Source: Macrococcoides epidermidis
Lineage (GTDB): Bacteria; Bacillota; Bacilli; Staphylococcales; Staphylococcaceae
Assembly (NCBI RefSeq): GCF_042659445.1
Contig: NZ_JBHSSR010000013.1
Reading direction: 5' to 3' (one strand)
DNA: 64,000 nucleotides
The translations under genes were made by a program, and so were the position numbers. The notes under the pieces are model-generated. The model made no database searches and was not told the DNA's origin. It saw only the letters and a program-made list of their open reading frames with translations. Numbering within the stretch: the first letter of the stretch is position 1; every line of letters starts with the position of its first letter. This document shows, in pieces, positions 51,795 through 60,984 of this stretch.

Positions 51795-52841
51795 TTACAG
51801 ATTAATATTACGACCTTTCCATTTCACTTCTTTTTTGATATAAATCGCGACAATGGATTTCGTAAATACAAATACGAAATAAGCGAGAACTAACGGATAG
51901 CACATAATTGTTAGTAATTTAAAATTTCCAAGCATACTAGATATCCAGTATAAGATAATTGTATACATAAGATAAAGTATTATTATTATTAACCATTTTT
52001 CTGGACATATCACTACTAATAAGGGAATAAAAGCTCCTGACATCCATAAAATGATAAGTGCTAACACACGCTTATCTGTTGCGGTAGAACCTGCAGCAAA
52101 ATGTTTCATCCATCCTCTTGTCATAGCATGTATTCCATCTGGATACATACGAAAATGGATTATATTCTTACCGATATGATTATAAAGCTTAAACTGATGT
52201 GCTTTGAATACTGTGCCTAGACCAAAACCTTCAATCAATTGACCTGCTGCTGCACGGTGTCCATCCGTTGTAATATAATCTTGCTTTCTGCATATCACAC
52301 ATGGTCCAAACACACCATCTTCACCTTTAAAGATTGAGGTCGCATTTAGACCGAATACTGTAAGTATATTAAAATATAATGATCCTTGTTCGTACCATTG
52401 TTTCATTTCATGATATGGTTGTATCGACATGAGTCCACCCTTGTAGGCAGTAGTAATACGCTGGATTGCTTTTGTGTCATGGAAATGTGTGTCAGCATCC
52501 AAAAACAAAAGAATATCTCCATTCGCTGCTTCAGCACCTCTATAACATGCTGCTGACTTCCCTTTCCAGTCAGATTGATTATCAAAACTTATGACAATCG
52601 CACCTAAACTTTTTGCAATCCGAGCAGTATCGTCCGTTGATCCGTCATCTACAACTATACATTCATATACATCTGATAAATCAAAAGAACTGAGCAATTT
52701 TGTTAAGTTATGTGCTTCATTTCTCGCAGGAATAATCACACTGACTTTACGGCTGTGTGTCGGAATCGTGTTAATGAGCGGTCTGCGAACAAATAGCAGT
52801 AATCCTGATACAATACTTATTAAACTCCACAGAACAATCAT
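51795..52841 (-). CDS. crtQ: 4,4'-Diaponeurosporenoate glycosyltransferase
   Basis: A 348-residue family-2 glycosyltransferase that attaches glucose to the carotenoid acid in staphyloxanthin synthesis. VSVIIPARNEAHNLTKLL at about residue 33, VVDDGSTDDTARIAKSLGA near 60 and FLDADTHFHD near 115 form the nucleotide-sugar site; GWMKHFAAGSTATDKR near 243 is CrtQ-like. N- and C-terminal membrane segments. Overlaps crtP by four bases (ATGA). Confidence 0.9.
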   Translation of the reverse strand: MIVLWSLISIVSGLLLFVRRPLINTIPTHSRKVSVIIPARNEAHNLTKLLSSFDLSDVYECIVVDDGSTDDTARIAKSLGAIVISFDNQSDWKGKSAACYRGAEAANGDILLFLDADTHFHDTKAIQRITTAYKGGLMSIQPYHEMKQWYEQGSLYFNILTVFGLNATSIFKGEDGVFGPCVICRKQDYITTDGHRAAAGQLIEGFGLGTVFKAHQFKLYNHIGKNIIHFRMYPDGIHAMTRGWMKHFAAGSTATDKRVLALIILWMSGAFIPLLVVICPEKWLIIIILYLMYTIILYWISSMLGNFKLLTIMCYPLVLAYFVFVFTKSIVAIYIKKEVKWKGRNINL

Positions 52842-54319
52842 TGTTCTTGTTCCTTTATCATTCTGCCTACCTGTTGTCCACTCAATGTTACCATAGGCAT
52901 ACCTCCACCTGGGTTAACTGTGCCACCAACAAAATAAAGGTTGTCAAAATGTTCACTGTGCTTTCTATGCTTAAATCCATTGTTGCTTTTACGATTAGAT
53001 AACGTACCATAAATCGCACCACGATCTGAAAGATACATGTCTTCAATATCATGAGGTGTCCACATATCTTCTGTAACGATATGTCGACGTAAATCTTCAA
53101 GTCCCATATTTTCAAGCTTTACTAAAACACTTTCTCTTAGTTCCTGGTATTGTTTCTTCGTAAATGGTTTATCTTGAATATAAGGAATATGCGGTAGTAT
53201 TTTAATATTTTCATGCCCCACTGGCGCTTGTGCTTTATCTGTTTTGTTAGTGTTTACTACATAAATCGTAGGATCAATCGGTAGTTTTTTTTCATTAAAT
53301 ACACGTTCAAAATTTTTCTTAGAATTATTAGAAAAAAAGAAATTATGATGCTGAAGCTGAGGGTATTCCTTATTTACTCCAATATGAAGTACAAGACCTG
53401 AGCTTGCAGGTTTAAATTTTTTCTTTAATGATGTTAAGTTTTTTGGTGGATTCACTAGCTTTTCATATAACGGTATAACTTCCATATTAGAAACGAAATA
53501 ATCTGCAGTTATGCGCTTACCGTCCACAAGTTCCATAGCGACTATACGTTTGCCTTCTGTTTCTAATTTTACTATTTCGCTATCTAGGTGAAGTTTGACC
53601 CCTATCTCTTCAGCGAGCTTTACTATTGCTTCTCCTAGCAGATGCATACCACCAGGAACATACCATTCTCCTTGTTGATATTGCATATGACTCATCATAT
53701 TGAGCACAGCAGGTGCATCATAAGAGGAAGAGCCTACATATTTGATAAAATATCCGATTATATCCCTAAATTCCTCATTCGATATATAGCGATTGATAGC
53801 CTGTTGCATCGTACTGAAATAATCAAAACCTTTAAACGCTTTAATAGGTCCATGATGTTTGATTAACTTTAATTTTGTATCGATACCCTGGTCAAAGTAA
53901 CTATCTTTTGTCAATTCGTGAATACGTCCTGCATATGTCAGAAAATTTCTATACTCATTTATATCTTTGGCAGTGAGATGTTCGTTGTTTTCCTGCATTG
54001 CTTCAAGATCTTTATAAAGATCATAGATATGACCGGATGGAAAGAAACATCTCCATTGTAATGGTAGTTCAATGATATCAACGTAATCCTCCATTCGCTT
54101 GTGACTACCTTTAAATAAGTTCTCAAAGATATATGGCATTGTCAGAATAGAAGGTCCAAGATCGAATCCAAAGCCATCCTGGGTGAGACGATTAAGCTTT
54201 CCACCAAAATGACGATTTTTTTCGTATAACGATACATTGAACCCTGCCTGCCTTAATGTAATTGCAGCAGATAAACCTCCCAGACCTCCACCAATAACTA
54301 CTACAGTTTTATTATTCAT
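52838..54319 (-). CDS. crtP: Diaponeurosporene oxidase
   Basis: A 493-residue FAD enzyme of the carotenoid desaturase family that oxidises the terminal methyl of diaponeurosporene. FAD loop VVIGGGLGGLSAAITLRQAG near residue 6, then GFGFDLGPSILTMPYIFE near 51 and YFVGGTVNPGGGMPMVTLSG near 460. It is closer to S. aureus CrtP than to CrtN (for example KYVGSSSYDAPAVLNM near 192). Starts four bases after crtM ends. Confidence 0.92.
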   Translation of the reverse strand: MNNKTVVVIGGGLGGLSAAITLRQAGFNVSLYEKNRHFGGKLNRLTQDGFGFDLGPSILTMPYIFENLFKGSHKRMEDYVDIIELPLQWRCFFPSGHIYDLYKDLEAMQENNEHLTAKDINEYRNFLTYAGRIHELTKDSYFDQGIDTKLKLIKHHGPIKAFKGFDYFSTMQQAINRYISNEEFRDIIGYFIKYVGSSSYDAPAVLNMMSHMQYQQGEWYVPGGMHLLGEAIVKLAEEIGVKLHLDSEIVKLETEGKRIVAMELVDGKRITADYFVSNMEVIPLYEKLVNPPKNLTSLKKKFKPASSGLVLHIGVNKEYPQLQHHNFFFSNNSKKNFERVFNEKKLPIDPTIYVVNTNKTDKAQAPVGHENIKILPHIPYIQDKPFTKKQYQELRESVLVKLENMGLEDLRRHIVTEDMWTPHDIEDMYLSDRGAIYGTLSNRKSNNGFKHRKHSEHFDNLYFVGGTVNPGGGMPMVTLSGQQVGRMIKEQEQ

Positions 54320-54323
54320 ATGA

Positions 54324-55190
54324 TTATTTCTCCCCTTTCAAATATACTATTGCTTCTTGATGTATACGATACTTGTCTAATGTTGAAACATGATTTCTTT
54401 TAGTAAGGCAATCATAGTTATTCCTTCTGACTTCATTTAGTATCTCTTTGTATACGAGCATAGATAATAATAGAGGTAGTCGTGCATGAATGTGATATTG
54501 GTTTATATAATGAAGGAATTCATCATAAAGGGTTTCAGCATATTCAGCAAGATATTCCCACATATTGATGAAATCACTGTTGATCTCAAAGGATGCTAGT
54601 TGTTGATTTGTATAGTTAAACTTATTCATAATCTGTTTTGGAATATAGACACGTTGGTATCGTTTAAAATCTTCTCCGATATCTCTCAAGATGTTGGTAA
54701 TCTGCATCGCAATGCCTAGTTTTTCTGCATTTTCTTTCATTTCTAAAGTAACATTAGTCGAAAGAATCGGCAGCAGCATTCTTCCGACAGAACCTGCAAC
54801 ATACAAACTATAACGTTCAATATCTTTAATCGTTTCAGGTTGTGTATACATTAAATCCATCTGTTGACCTGTTATCTGCATCTTAAAAGCTGTCAAATCA
54901 AGGGGATATCGTTGATGTACATCTTTTAATGCGCGCCACATGGGTTCATCAATCAAGATTCCTTCTTCAAACTGGAGAAGTTTACTGTTAAAAGTATCAA
55001 GAACTGCTTTTCTATAATCAACAGAAGCAGTCCGGTCTACAATGTCATCAGCCATACGACAAAAAGTATATATTGCATATACTGCATTTGCATCATCTTC
55101 CGGGAGCTGCTTAAAAGCATAATAAAATGATTTTGAGTGACGTTTTATAATTTCTCTGCAATATTTGTAGTCTGTATAGATTGCATTCAT
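54324..55190 (-). CDS. crtM: Dehydrosqualene synthase
   Basis: A 288-residue head-to-head prenyl synthase that joins two farnesyl diphosphates to 4,4'-diapophytoene. The two aspartate-rich motifs are DDIVD (residues 48-52) and the DILRDIGEDFKR segment near 165-176. Catalyses the first committed step of the C30 carotenoid path. Nine bases after crtN. Confidence 0.93.
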   Translation of the reverse strand: MNAIYTDYKYCREIIKRHSKSFYYAFKQLPEDDANAVYAIYTFCRMADDIVDRTASVDYRKAVLDTFNSKLLQFEEGILIDEPMWRALKDVHQRYPLDLTAFKMQITGQQMDLMYTQPETIKDIERYSLYVAGSVGRMLLPILSTNVTLEMKENAEKLGIAMQITNILRDIGEDFKRYQRVYIPKQIMNKFNYTNQQLASFEINSDFINMWEYLAEYAETLYDEFLHYINQYHIHARLPLLLSMLVYKEILNEVRRNNYDCLTKRNHVSTLDKYRIHQEAIVYLKGEK

Positions 55191-55199
55191 AGTCTCACC

Positions 55200-56696
55200 T
55201 TAACCTTTGTCATCCAGCATAAGCTCGCCTGCAGCAATTTTAGATGACAGGAGTACGATAGGTACACCTGCTCCTGGGTGGGTGCTGCTGCCAGTAAAAT
55301 ATAGGTTCTCACAGTGCGTGGCTTTGCTTTGAGGACGTAGATGATTACTCTGAAAAAGTGTAGGCTGCAAACCAAATGTTGCACCATTATAAGCATTGAA
55401 ATTTTTCTTAAACTCAGCTGGTGTCATCATCATTTCAGTGATAATCTCATTCCTGATATTTTTCATACCAGGTAGTTTTTCTAACTTATCGAGAATCTTA
55501 TCTTTATAGAATTTCCTTGTTTCCTCATTCCATTCATATTGTGCAGTAGAAAGCTCTGATACAGGCATAAGTACATATAACCCATCTTTATCAGGAGGTG
55601 CAAGTGATGGATCAATCTTTGAAGCAATATACATATAGAGAGATGGATCTTCTATCTTGCGCCCATCAAATATTTTTTTTATATTGTCATCCAAATCTTC
55701 AGCAAATACAAAGTTATGAACATTCTCAATTTCTTCATATTTACGGTTTGTACCTAAATATAAAACAAAGCATGAACATGAGTAATCTAATTCATCTATC
55801 TTCTCATCCGTATACTTTCCTTTAGCTTCTTTTGATGTCACAAGTGATTTCATAGCATATGGAAAGTCAGCGTTACACATTACATAGTTTGAAGGTATAA
55901 GTTCATCATCTATCATAATTCCCTGGGCAATACCATCTTCTATTTTTATTTCCTGGACTTCTGTTTTATAGTGAATTTTACCCCCTAGCTCTATGAATAA
56001 GCGCTCCATGGCTTTTGCCATTGTATGCATTCCACCTTTAATAAACCAGATTCCATACAGAAACTCTATCATCGGGATAATTGTATATAAAGATGGGCTT
56101 TTAGAAGGTGAGATTCCGATGTACAATGTTTGAAAGCTAATCATATCTCTAAGCTTTTTATTTTTTATATACTTATTCATCGTGCTCTCTGCATTACCTA
56201 GTGTTCTCAACTTTAATCCCTGATTTATCATATTAAGGTTATAAAAATCTTTTTTATTTCTAAATGGCCTTTGAAGAAAATAATTTTTTGCAATATTAAA
56301 GCGGCTGTATAAATCGCTGATATATCTTAAGAATCCCTCTGCATCTTTTTCACTAGACATCTCAAAAAGTTGCATAAGTTCTACTAAATCATTGGAAATA
56401 TCGATTTTCTCTCTTCCATTATTAAAATATCCTGAGAACATTGGGTTCAGTTTTTGCATCGGTATATAATCATCTGGATTTCTACCAGCCAGTTCAAAAA
56501 CTTCCCGATACAATTCAGGCATCATTACAATTGTCGGTCCTACATCAAAGAAAAAACCATCCTTTTCAATCTGATGCATTTTCCCACCAGGCAAAGACTC
56601 TTTTTCATAAATTTCTACATCATAACCTTCATGCTGCAAACGAATTGCACTAGCAAGTCCTGCTACACCAGCTCCTATAACTATTACTTTTTTCAT
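55200..56696 (-). CDS. crtN: Dehydrosqualene desaturase
   Basis: A 498-residue FAD desaturase that converts diapophytoene to yellow diaponeurosporene. FAD loop VIVIGAGVAGLASAIRLQHE at about residue 4, GFFFDVGPTIVMMPELYRE near 48, QTLYIGISPSKSPSLYTIIP near 207 and YFTGSSTHPGAGVPIVLLSS near 467. The start ATG at 56696 overlaps the fni stop (ATGA); an in-frame GTG at 56705 is part of the ribosome binding site. Confidence 0.93.
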   Translation of the reverse strand: MKKVIVIGAGVAGLASAIRLQHEGYDVEIYEKESLPGGKMHQIEKDGFFFDVGPTIVMMPELYREVFELAGRNPDDYIPMQKLNPMFSGYFNNGREKIDISNDLVELMQLFEMSSEKDAEGFLRYISDLYSRFNIAKNYFLQRPFRNKKDFYNLNMINQGLKLRTLGNAESTMNKYIKNKKLRDMISFQTLYIGISPSKSPSLYTIIPMIEFLYGIWFIKGGMHTMAKAMERLFIELGGKIHYKTEVQEIKIEDGIAQGIMIDDELIPSNYVMCNADFPYAMKSLVTSKEAKGKYTDEKIDELDYSCSCFVLYLGTNRKYEEIENVHNFVFAEDLDDNIKKIFDGRKIEDPSLYMYIASKIDPSLAPPDKDGLYVLMPVSELSTAQYEWNEETRKFYKDKILDKLEKLPGMKNIRNEIITEMMMTPAEFKKNFNAYNGATFGLQPTLFQSNHLRPQSKATHCENLYFTGSSTHPGAGVPIVLLSSKIAAGELMLDDKG

Positions 56697-57730
56697 GTAT
56701 TCCACCCCATGTTCTCATTTCTTTGTTGATACCAACTCCATACATCACCTTTGAGAATATAGTTAATTGAAGTCAAATCCTGTATACAAGTTTTACCTGA
56801 CATGGTGAGAAGTATTATTAAATGCTCATTAAAATCATTAATATATTTAATTGCATCTTCTATACCTTCATTTTCAACTTTAAGTAATATTGGGCGGGAA
56901 ATACCTACTGCTTGCGCACCAAGAACCATACATTTCAAAGCATCAAGTGGATTTCTAATGCCACCACTGGCTAAAACTTCTAATCCAGTTCCTTTACTTT
57001 CTAACAAGGATATAGCAGTAGTTTGGCCCCACCCTTTCATATAAGAGAAGTCTTTCAAGGTTCTTCTTTCATTCTCTATGTGAATAAAGTTAGTTCCACC
57101 ACTTCCGCTTACATCTATCGTCGTTACTCCCACACTTTTAAGCTTGAGCATAGTCTCACGACTCATACCGAAGCCCACTTCTTTAACAATAATCGGAACA
57201 TCTATCTCATTCACAATGGATTCAATATGACTTAGCCAATTACTAAATATTCTATTACCTTCAGGCATAATCAGTTCTTGAGGAGCATTCACATGAATTT
57301 GAAGTGCATCAGCCTGCAAGAAATCTACTGCCCTTTTAGCGAATTCTACAGGAACATCAGCCCCAACATTACTAAATAGAGGACCTTTGTATATATTACG
57401 GACAACTGAATAAGTTTCTTTTAATTGATTGCTTTTTAACGCTGCATGCGTAGATCCTACTGCCATTGCGCTATCAGTTTCACGCGCAACAATAGCAAGT
57501 TTCTCATTTATTTCTTGAGACCATTTACTTCCACCTGTCATTGCATTTATATAGATTGGAGTATTCAAATTGATACTATTAATTCTCGTGTTTAACTTAA
57601 CATCTTTAACATCACATTCTGGTAAAGATTGATGAATAAGATGGATAGAATCAAAATCTGATACCTCTATATCTGGATGTCCTAGAGCCAACTGAATATG
57701 TTCATCTTTCCTCGAAATTCTTTTATCCAC
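56693..57730 (-). CDS. fni: Type 2 isopentenyl-diphosphate isomerase
   Basis: A 345-residue FMN- and NADPH-dependent enzyme interconverting isopentenyl and dimethylallyl diphosphate, supplying the C5 starter for farnesyl diphosphate. RKDEHIQLA at residues 6-14, NAMTGGSKWSQEIN near 63, VDVSGSGGTNFIHIE near 199 and ASGGIRNPLDALKCMVLGAQ near 255 are family motifs. Its place inside the carotenoid operon, between crtO and crtN, couples precursor supply to pigment formation. Confidence 0.92.
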   Translation of the reverse strand: MDKRISRKDEHIQLALGHPDIEVSDFDSIHLIHQSLPECDVKDVKLNTRINSINLNTPIYINAMTGGSKWSQEINEKLAIVARETDSAMAVGSTHAALKSNQLKETYSVVRNIYKGPLFSNVGADVPVEFAKRAVDFLQADALQIHVNAPQELIMPEGNRIFSNWLSHIESIVNEIDVPIIVKEVGFGMSRETMLKLKSVGVTTIDVSGSGGTNFIHIENERRTLKDFSYMKGWGQTTAISLLESKGTGLEVLASGGIRNPLDALKCMVLGAQAVGISRPILLKVENEGIEDAIKYINDFNEHLIILLTMSGKTCIQDLTSINYILKGDVWSWYQQRNENMGWNT

Positions 57731-57756
57731 ATAATCTCCCTCTTACTATTTAATCT

Positions 57757-58230
57757 TTATTTTCTATTTTGCTTATAGTGATAAATTTTTTCGAGTTTTG
57801 GCCTATTATAACGTTGTGTAATTATAAATGGAAAATTGCTAATTAATGCATAGAATACGTTAATCCATGCTGCATAACGTGGATTAAATAAGAAAAATAA
57901 CGGTGCAGGTAACATTGAGATCCAATGTGTAAACTCAGCACGTCGCATTTCAATGATGAATTTATTAATAGTCGAAGAGCTGAAGTCAGGTAATTCTGAT
58001 TTGTTATAGCCGTGCTTTATAAGAATAGAACCATCAGGTAAAAATGATTTCCATTTTTTAACCTTGAACAACTCGTTCCAAATGTCACCTGAGCGTTCAA
58101 CCTTGAAAGTTTTAAATAATTTATTATGTTGAAAATATCTGTCTGAAATATTCGCTGATAACGAGGCTATGATTATATGTGCTGTGAACCATGCTATACT
58201 ATTTATAACTATTAGTTTAATAGGCCTCAT
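57757..58230 (-). CDS. crtO: Glycosyl-4,4'-diaponeurosporenoate acyltransferase
   Basis: A 157-residue membrane enzyme that esterifies the glucose of the glycosylated carotenoid with a fatty acid, the last step of staphyloxanthin synthesis. Family elements: FKVERSGDIWNELFKVKKWK near residues 41-60, EMRRAEFTHWISMLPAP near 97 and QRYNRPKLEKI near 142. The ATG at 58230 follows AAAGGAGG; an upstream frame to 58284 is not needed. First gene of the operon, behind a SigB-like promoter. Confidence 0.9.
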   Translation of the reverse strand: MRPIKLIVINSIAWFTAHIIIASLSANISDRYFQHNKLFKTFKVERSGDIWNELFKVKKWKSFLPDGSILIKHGYNKSELPDFSSSTINKFIIEMRRAEFTHWISMLPAPLFFLFNPRYAAWINVFYALISNFPFIITQRYNRPKLEKIYHYKQNRK

Positions 58231-58316
58231 AAATCCTCCTTTACTGTAAAACAGCTTAAATATAGCTGTGCCCATAATTAGCATTAATCTATAAATTGCT
58301 AACTATTATCCTTATT

Positions 58317-58341
58317 ATACCATTAAATATTCTCGTTAAAC
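58317..58341 (-). promoter_or_regulatory. SigB-like promoter of the carotenoid operon
   Basis: On the minus strand a perfect GTTTAA (58336-58341), 13 bases and TGGTAT (58317-58322, one mismatch to GGGTAT), about 90 bases before crtO. An overlapping TATAAT could also serve SigA. The -35 lies in a CTCGTT-T-AACGAG palindrome. S. aureus crtOPQMN is SigB-controlled. Confidence 0.65.
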
Positions 58342-58379
58342 GAGTATGTAATACTCATATATTTCTCAATCTATACCTT

Positions 58380-58800
58380 GTAAATATTATTTAATATGAT
58401 TATATTACTAAACTGGTGAACAGACAGCCGAATGATTACTCAAACTCTTATACAACGCATGTCTACTTACGGCTATGAAGAAAGTGACAAAAGATCTAGA
58501 CGTATTAGAAGGTATCAATTATGAAGTAAATATGACTGGTTTGCTGCTCTTGAAAATCAAAAGCATTATATCTCATCACAGATAAACCAATGGTAAGGCA
58601 GATGATAAGTTAGTTCTATAGAGAGAGTTGTAAAGGAAAGAAGCTTTTCAAAGTGGACAGTTTGGTTATAACTAGTATTAAAATTTCTCTATAAAATTAA
58701 AAAAGACATGCCAAAAATGACATGTCTTTCGCCTCTATCCGCGTAGTTAGACGCAGTAAGATAGATCTTCCCTTATTCCTTTTATTATATAAAGGCAATT
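58380..58800. other. Decayed stretch with gene fragments
   Basis: The plus strand gives short broken frames, for example YGYEESDKRSRRIRRYQ followed in another frame by YDWFAALENQKHYISSQINQ. These look like pieces of one coding sequence with frameshifts, perhaps a transposase, but I cannot name it. A hairpin GACATG/CATGTC lies at about 58708-58727. Confidence 0.35.
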
Positions 58801-58819
58801 TTATAAATATGTTATTTAT

Positions 58820-58915
58820 GATAAGCTCGAGCGTATCTTTGAAGACTGCGGTATTTCCTAGGAAAAAACCGCATCATTTGTGATAACTTTCAGTGTATCT
58901 TTTAAGAGTGCGAAA
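58820..58915. repeat. Dispersed stem-loop repeat, copy 2
   Basis: 58865-58905 matches 47771-47811 at 34 of 41 positions. In this copy TGCGGT and ACCGCA (around 58847 and 58869) can pair as a hairpin. Non-coding. Confidence 0.45.
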
Positions 58916-58944
58916 TCTATAATAAATTTATCAATAGAAATTAT

Positions 58945-59790
58945 TTAAAATGTTTCGAGATGATTTCTTATTGATCTTTTTATTTTTTTATTAACCATTA
59001 CAAAAATAATTGCAAGATAACCTATTATAGATATTAATGAAGTATCAATGCCGTATTCTCCTCCTGTAATAAGAATATTATTTGTATCTAAAATATATTG
59101 ATACATTCCCCAATGATCATCCTGATTAGTGATATTGAACAATCCATTAATATTCCAAAACATATGTAAAGTAATTGAAGCCCAAACGCTATTAAAGGTC
59201 CATGCAGTAATAGCATACATTATTCCAGCGAGAGTTCCTCCTATTAATAACAAAAGGAGACTTGCTCCATGTAACTTACCGTTAAATAAATGAACTAAAG
59301 AAAATAAAATTGATGGTACAATTATACTTGCCAAAAATCCATACTGTTTTTCAAAGTATCCCATTAATATTCCCCTGAATATCATTTCCTCTAGTATTGG
59401 TGCTGCAACCCCAGTAATTAAAAACGCACTAAAGAACATTTCCATGTATTCAACAGGGCTTGAATAATGCGTCATTACCAATTTCCCGGGAATTAAAAAA
59501 ATATATACCAAATCAACTGTGAGTATTAAGACCATTCCACTAATAAAACAAAGTCTATAAAGTCTTATAGGTAAGATTCTATACACTTCTAAATTACTTT
59601 TAAGAATCTTTTCAATAAACCATTTAATTAATATGTAAGACAAGAGTATATAAGTTAAAGCATGAAAAATATACTCGATACTCCAAATGCTCTTTATATG
59701 CCACAACATCGTGATATTTTGTATTAATACAGAAAATATAAAACAAGCAAGAACGGCCAAAATCACCTTAAAAAATTTTTTTAAACTCAT
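58945..59790 (-). CDS. CPBP family intramembrane metalloprotease
   Basis: A 281-residue membrane protein with about eight helices and the CAAX-protease/bacteriocin-processing motifs: EEMIFRG near residue 134 (E-E-x-x-x-R), FSLVHLFNGK near 164 and the His in LHMFWNING near 209. Such proteins process prenylated or bacteriocin-like peptides or give self-immunity. I start at the ATG at 59790 after GGAGG. It follows an Xre gene with a membrane tail by 34 bases. Confidence 0.85.
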   Translation of the reverse strand: MSLKKFFKVILAVLACFIFSVLIQNITMLWHIKSIWSIEYIFHALTYILLSYILIKWFIEKILKSNLEVYRILPIRLYRLCFISGMVLILTVDLVYIFLIPGKLVMTHYSSPVEYMEMFFSAFLITGVAAPILEEMIFRGILMGYFEKQYGFLASIIVPSILFSLVHLFNGKLHGASLLLLLIGGTLAGIMYAITAWTFNSVWASITLHMFWNINGLFNITNQDDHWGMYQYILDTNNILITGGEYGIDTSLISIIGYLAIIFVMVNKKIKRSIRNHLETF

Positions 59791-59824
59791 AATATAACCT
59801 CCCAAAATGTTAGAGAGATTTACA

Positions 59825-60154
59825 TCAATTTGAATAAACTTGTCCTATTGTTCCACAGATTATTAATAAGATAATAATAACTAGCCACCACTTTTCAGAG
59901 ACAAACATCCAAAAATCCATATTCTGATTGGAATTTACTTCATTTTCTGATGCTACATAGTCACTTCCCAAAATAAGGTAGTCTGTACTAACAGAAAATA
60001 ACTCTGATAAACGAATAATCATGTTTAAATCTGGTTCTGAAGTTCCTAGTTCCCACTTTGAAATTGTCTGTCTTGATACATTCAATTTTTCAGCTAAATC
60101 TTCCTGTGTGTAATTATGGTTATTTCGCAGAACTTTTATCTGTTTATTAATCAT
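59825..60154 (-). CDS. Xre-family regulator with C-terminal membrane helix
   Basis: A 109-residue protein: helix-turn-helix at residues 6-58 (NYTQEDLAEKLNVSRQTISK, then WELGTSEPDLNMIIRLSELF), a linker, and a single hydrophobic helix at about residues 88-104 (WWLVIIILLIICGTIG). Probably a membrane-tethered repressor for itself and the CPBP protease downstream. Confidence 0.8.
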   Translation of the reverse strand: MINKQIKVLRNNHNYTQEDLAEKLNVSRQTISKWELGTSEPDLNMIIRLSELFSVSTDYLILGSDYVASENEVNSNQNMDFWMFVSEKWWLVIIILLIICGTIGQVYSN

Positions 60155-60395
60155 AAATGTAAATCATCTCCTGATATCATTTTAAGATTATTTTTAGTGA
60201 CATTCCGTTACCAAACGGTAGCAATACCGCACGATATTATTGCACTTATGACACCTTTCATTGCATACGCTGTTTCAAATCGTTTATTTACCAAATATTC
60301 ATCAATTTCATTTAAACATGTGTTGTTGATTCTCAATAAATAAAGTAGCCCTAGAACTAAATTTTACAGGACTACTTTACGATGAGAGTTATTAA
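60155..60395. other. Intergenic stretch with terminator
   Basis: No gene supported. A hairpin (AAAGTAG with CTACTTT, about 60346-60379) probably terminates yjdF transcription on the minus strand. An open plus-strand frame ending at 60343 has no ribosome binding site. Confidence 0.5.
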
Positions 60396-60806
60396 TTATT
60401 TTCCTTTGTGTTTCTGTTTTGCCTTCTTTCTTTTCAACATTCTCTTTCGCTCTTCAAAAGCTTCTTTTCTTTCTTTTGATAATTTCTTTCTAATTTTCTT
60501 ATTCGTTTCATATTCTTTCTTCAAAAAATCCTGAGTCTTTGTTGAAAGTTGATACATTTTTCTTTCCTTTGATACTTTTCTTTGCAACCTTTTAGGATTT
60601 ATTCGATTTGAAACCTTCTTGTCTTTGTATCCTTCTGTTTTCACATTATCAATTAAATATAGCAATTCCTGATGAATAAATTGATCTAATGTCTCTTTAT
60701 CAGGATCCATTCCAAATACTCGCTCTACATAACAAATCTTCCCATCTTTCTCAAACTTAATAACACCAATATAAAATTGACCATTATGAAAAATGTTCAT
60801 TTCCAT
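60396..60806 (-). CDS. yjdF: YjdF family protein (DUF2992)
   Basis: A 136-residue protein with a compact N-terminal beta/alpha region (NIFHNGQFYIGVIKFEKDGK near residues 4-23, RVFGMDPDKETLDQFI near 30-45) and a very basic helical C-terminus (KLSKERKEAFEERKRMLKRK near residue 110). Function unknown; in other Firmicutes it is controlled by a riboswitch that senses azaaromatic compounds. Start at 60806, eight bases after GGAGG. Confidence 0.88.
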   Translation of the reverse strand: MEMNIFHNGQFYIGVIKFEKDGKICYVERVFGMDPDKETLDQFIHQELLYLIDNVKTEGYKDKKVSNRINPKRLQRKVSKERKMYQLSTKTQDFLKKEYETNKKIRKKLSKERKEAFEERKRMLKRKKAKQKHKGK

Positions 60807-60829
60807 AAATGGCACCTCCTCTAAATTTA

Positions 60830-60925
60830 TTACGAATGAGGGACGACCCGAGGAGGGAAGGTTACTTACACTTTATCAAGTGCTATTGGACTACCAACCA
60901 ATATTGTGTTTTTACATTCACTACT
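60830..60925 (-). ncRNA. Probable yjdF riboswitch
   Basis: The minus-strand leader just before yjdF folds into a closing stem GAATG/CATTC (60834-60838 with 60915-60919) around a hairpin ATTGG/CCAAT and a hairpin CACTT-GATA-AAGTG, with a C-rich stretch (TTCCCTCCTCGGGTCG) near the 3' end. The C-rich part can pair with the GGAGG of the ribosome binding site. Position, gene and topology fit the yjdF motif; I cannot run a covariance search. Confidence 0.7.
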
Positions 60926-60984
60926 AAAATATCATTGAATTACTTATATTTCAAAATTATTTTTAATTTTAGCTTCTTATATAC

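Noticed and set aside
58380..58700. Insertion sequence or transposase
   Set aside because: Fragments could derive from a transposase, but no inverted repeats, target duplication or recognisable catalytic motif can be seen.
60116..60343. 75-codon plus-strand ORF between the Xre and yjdF genes
   Set aside because: Begins inside the Xre gene, has no ribosome binding site, and ends at the yjdF terminator.
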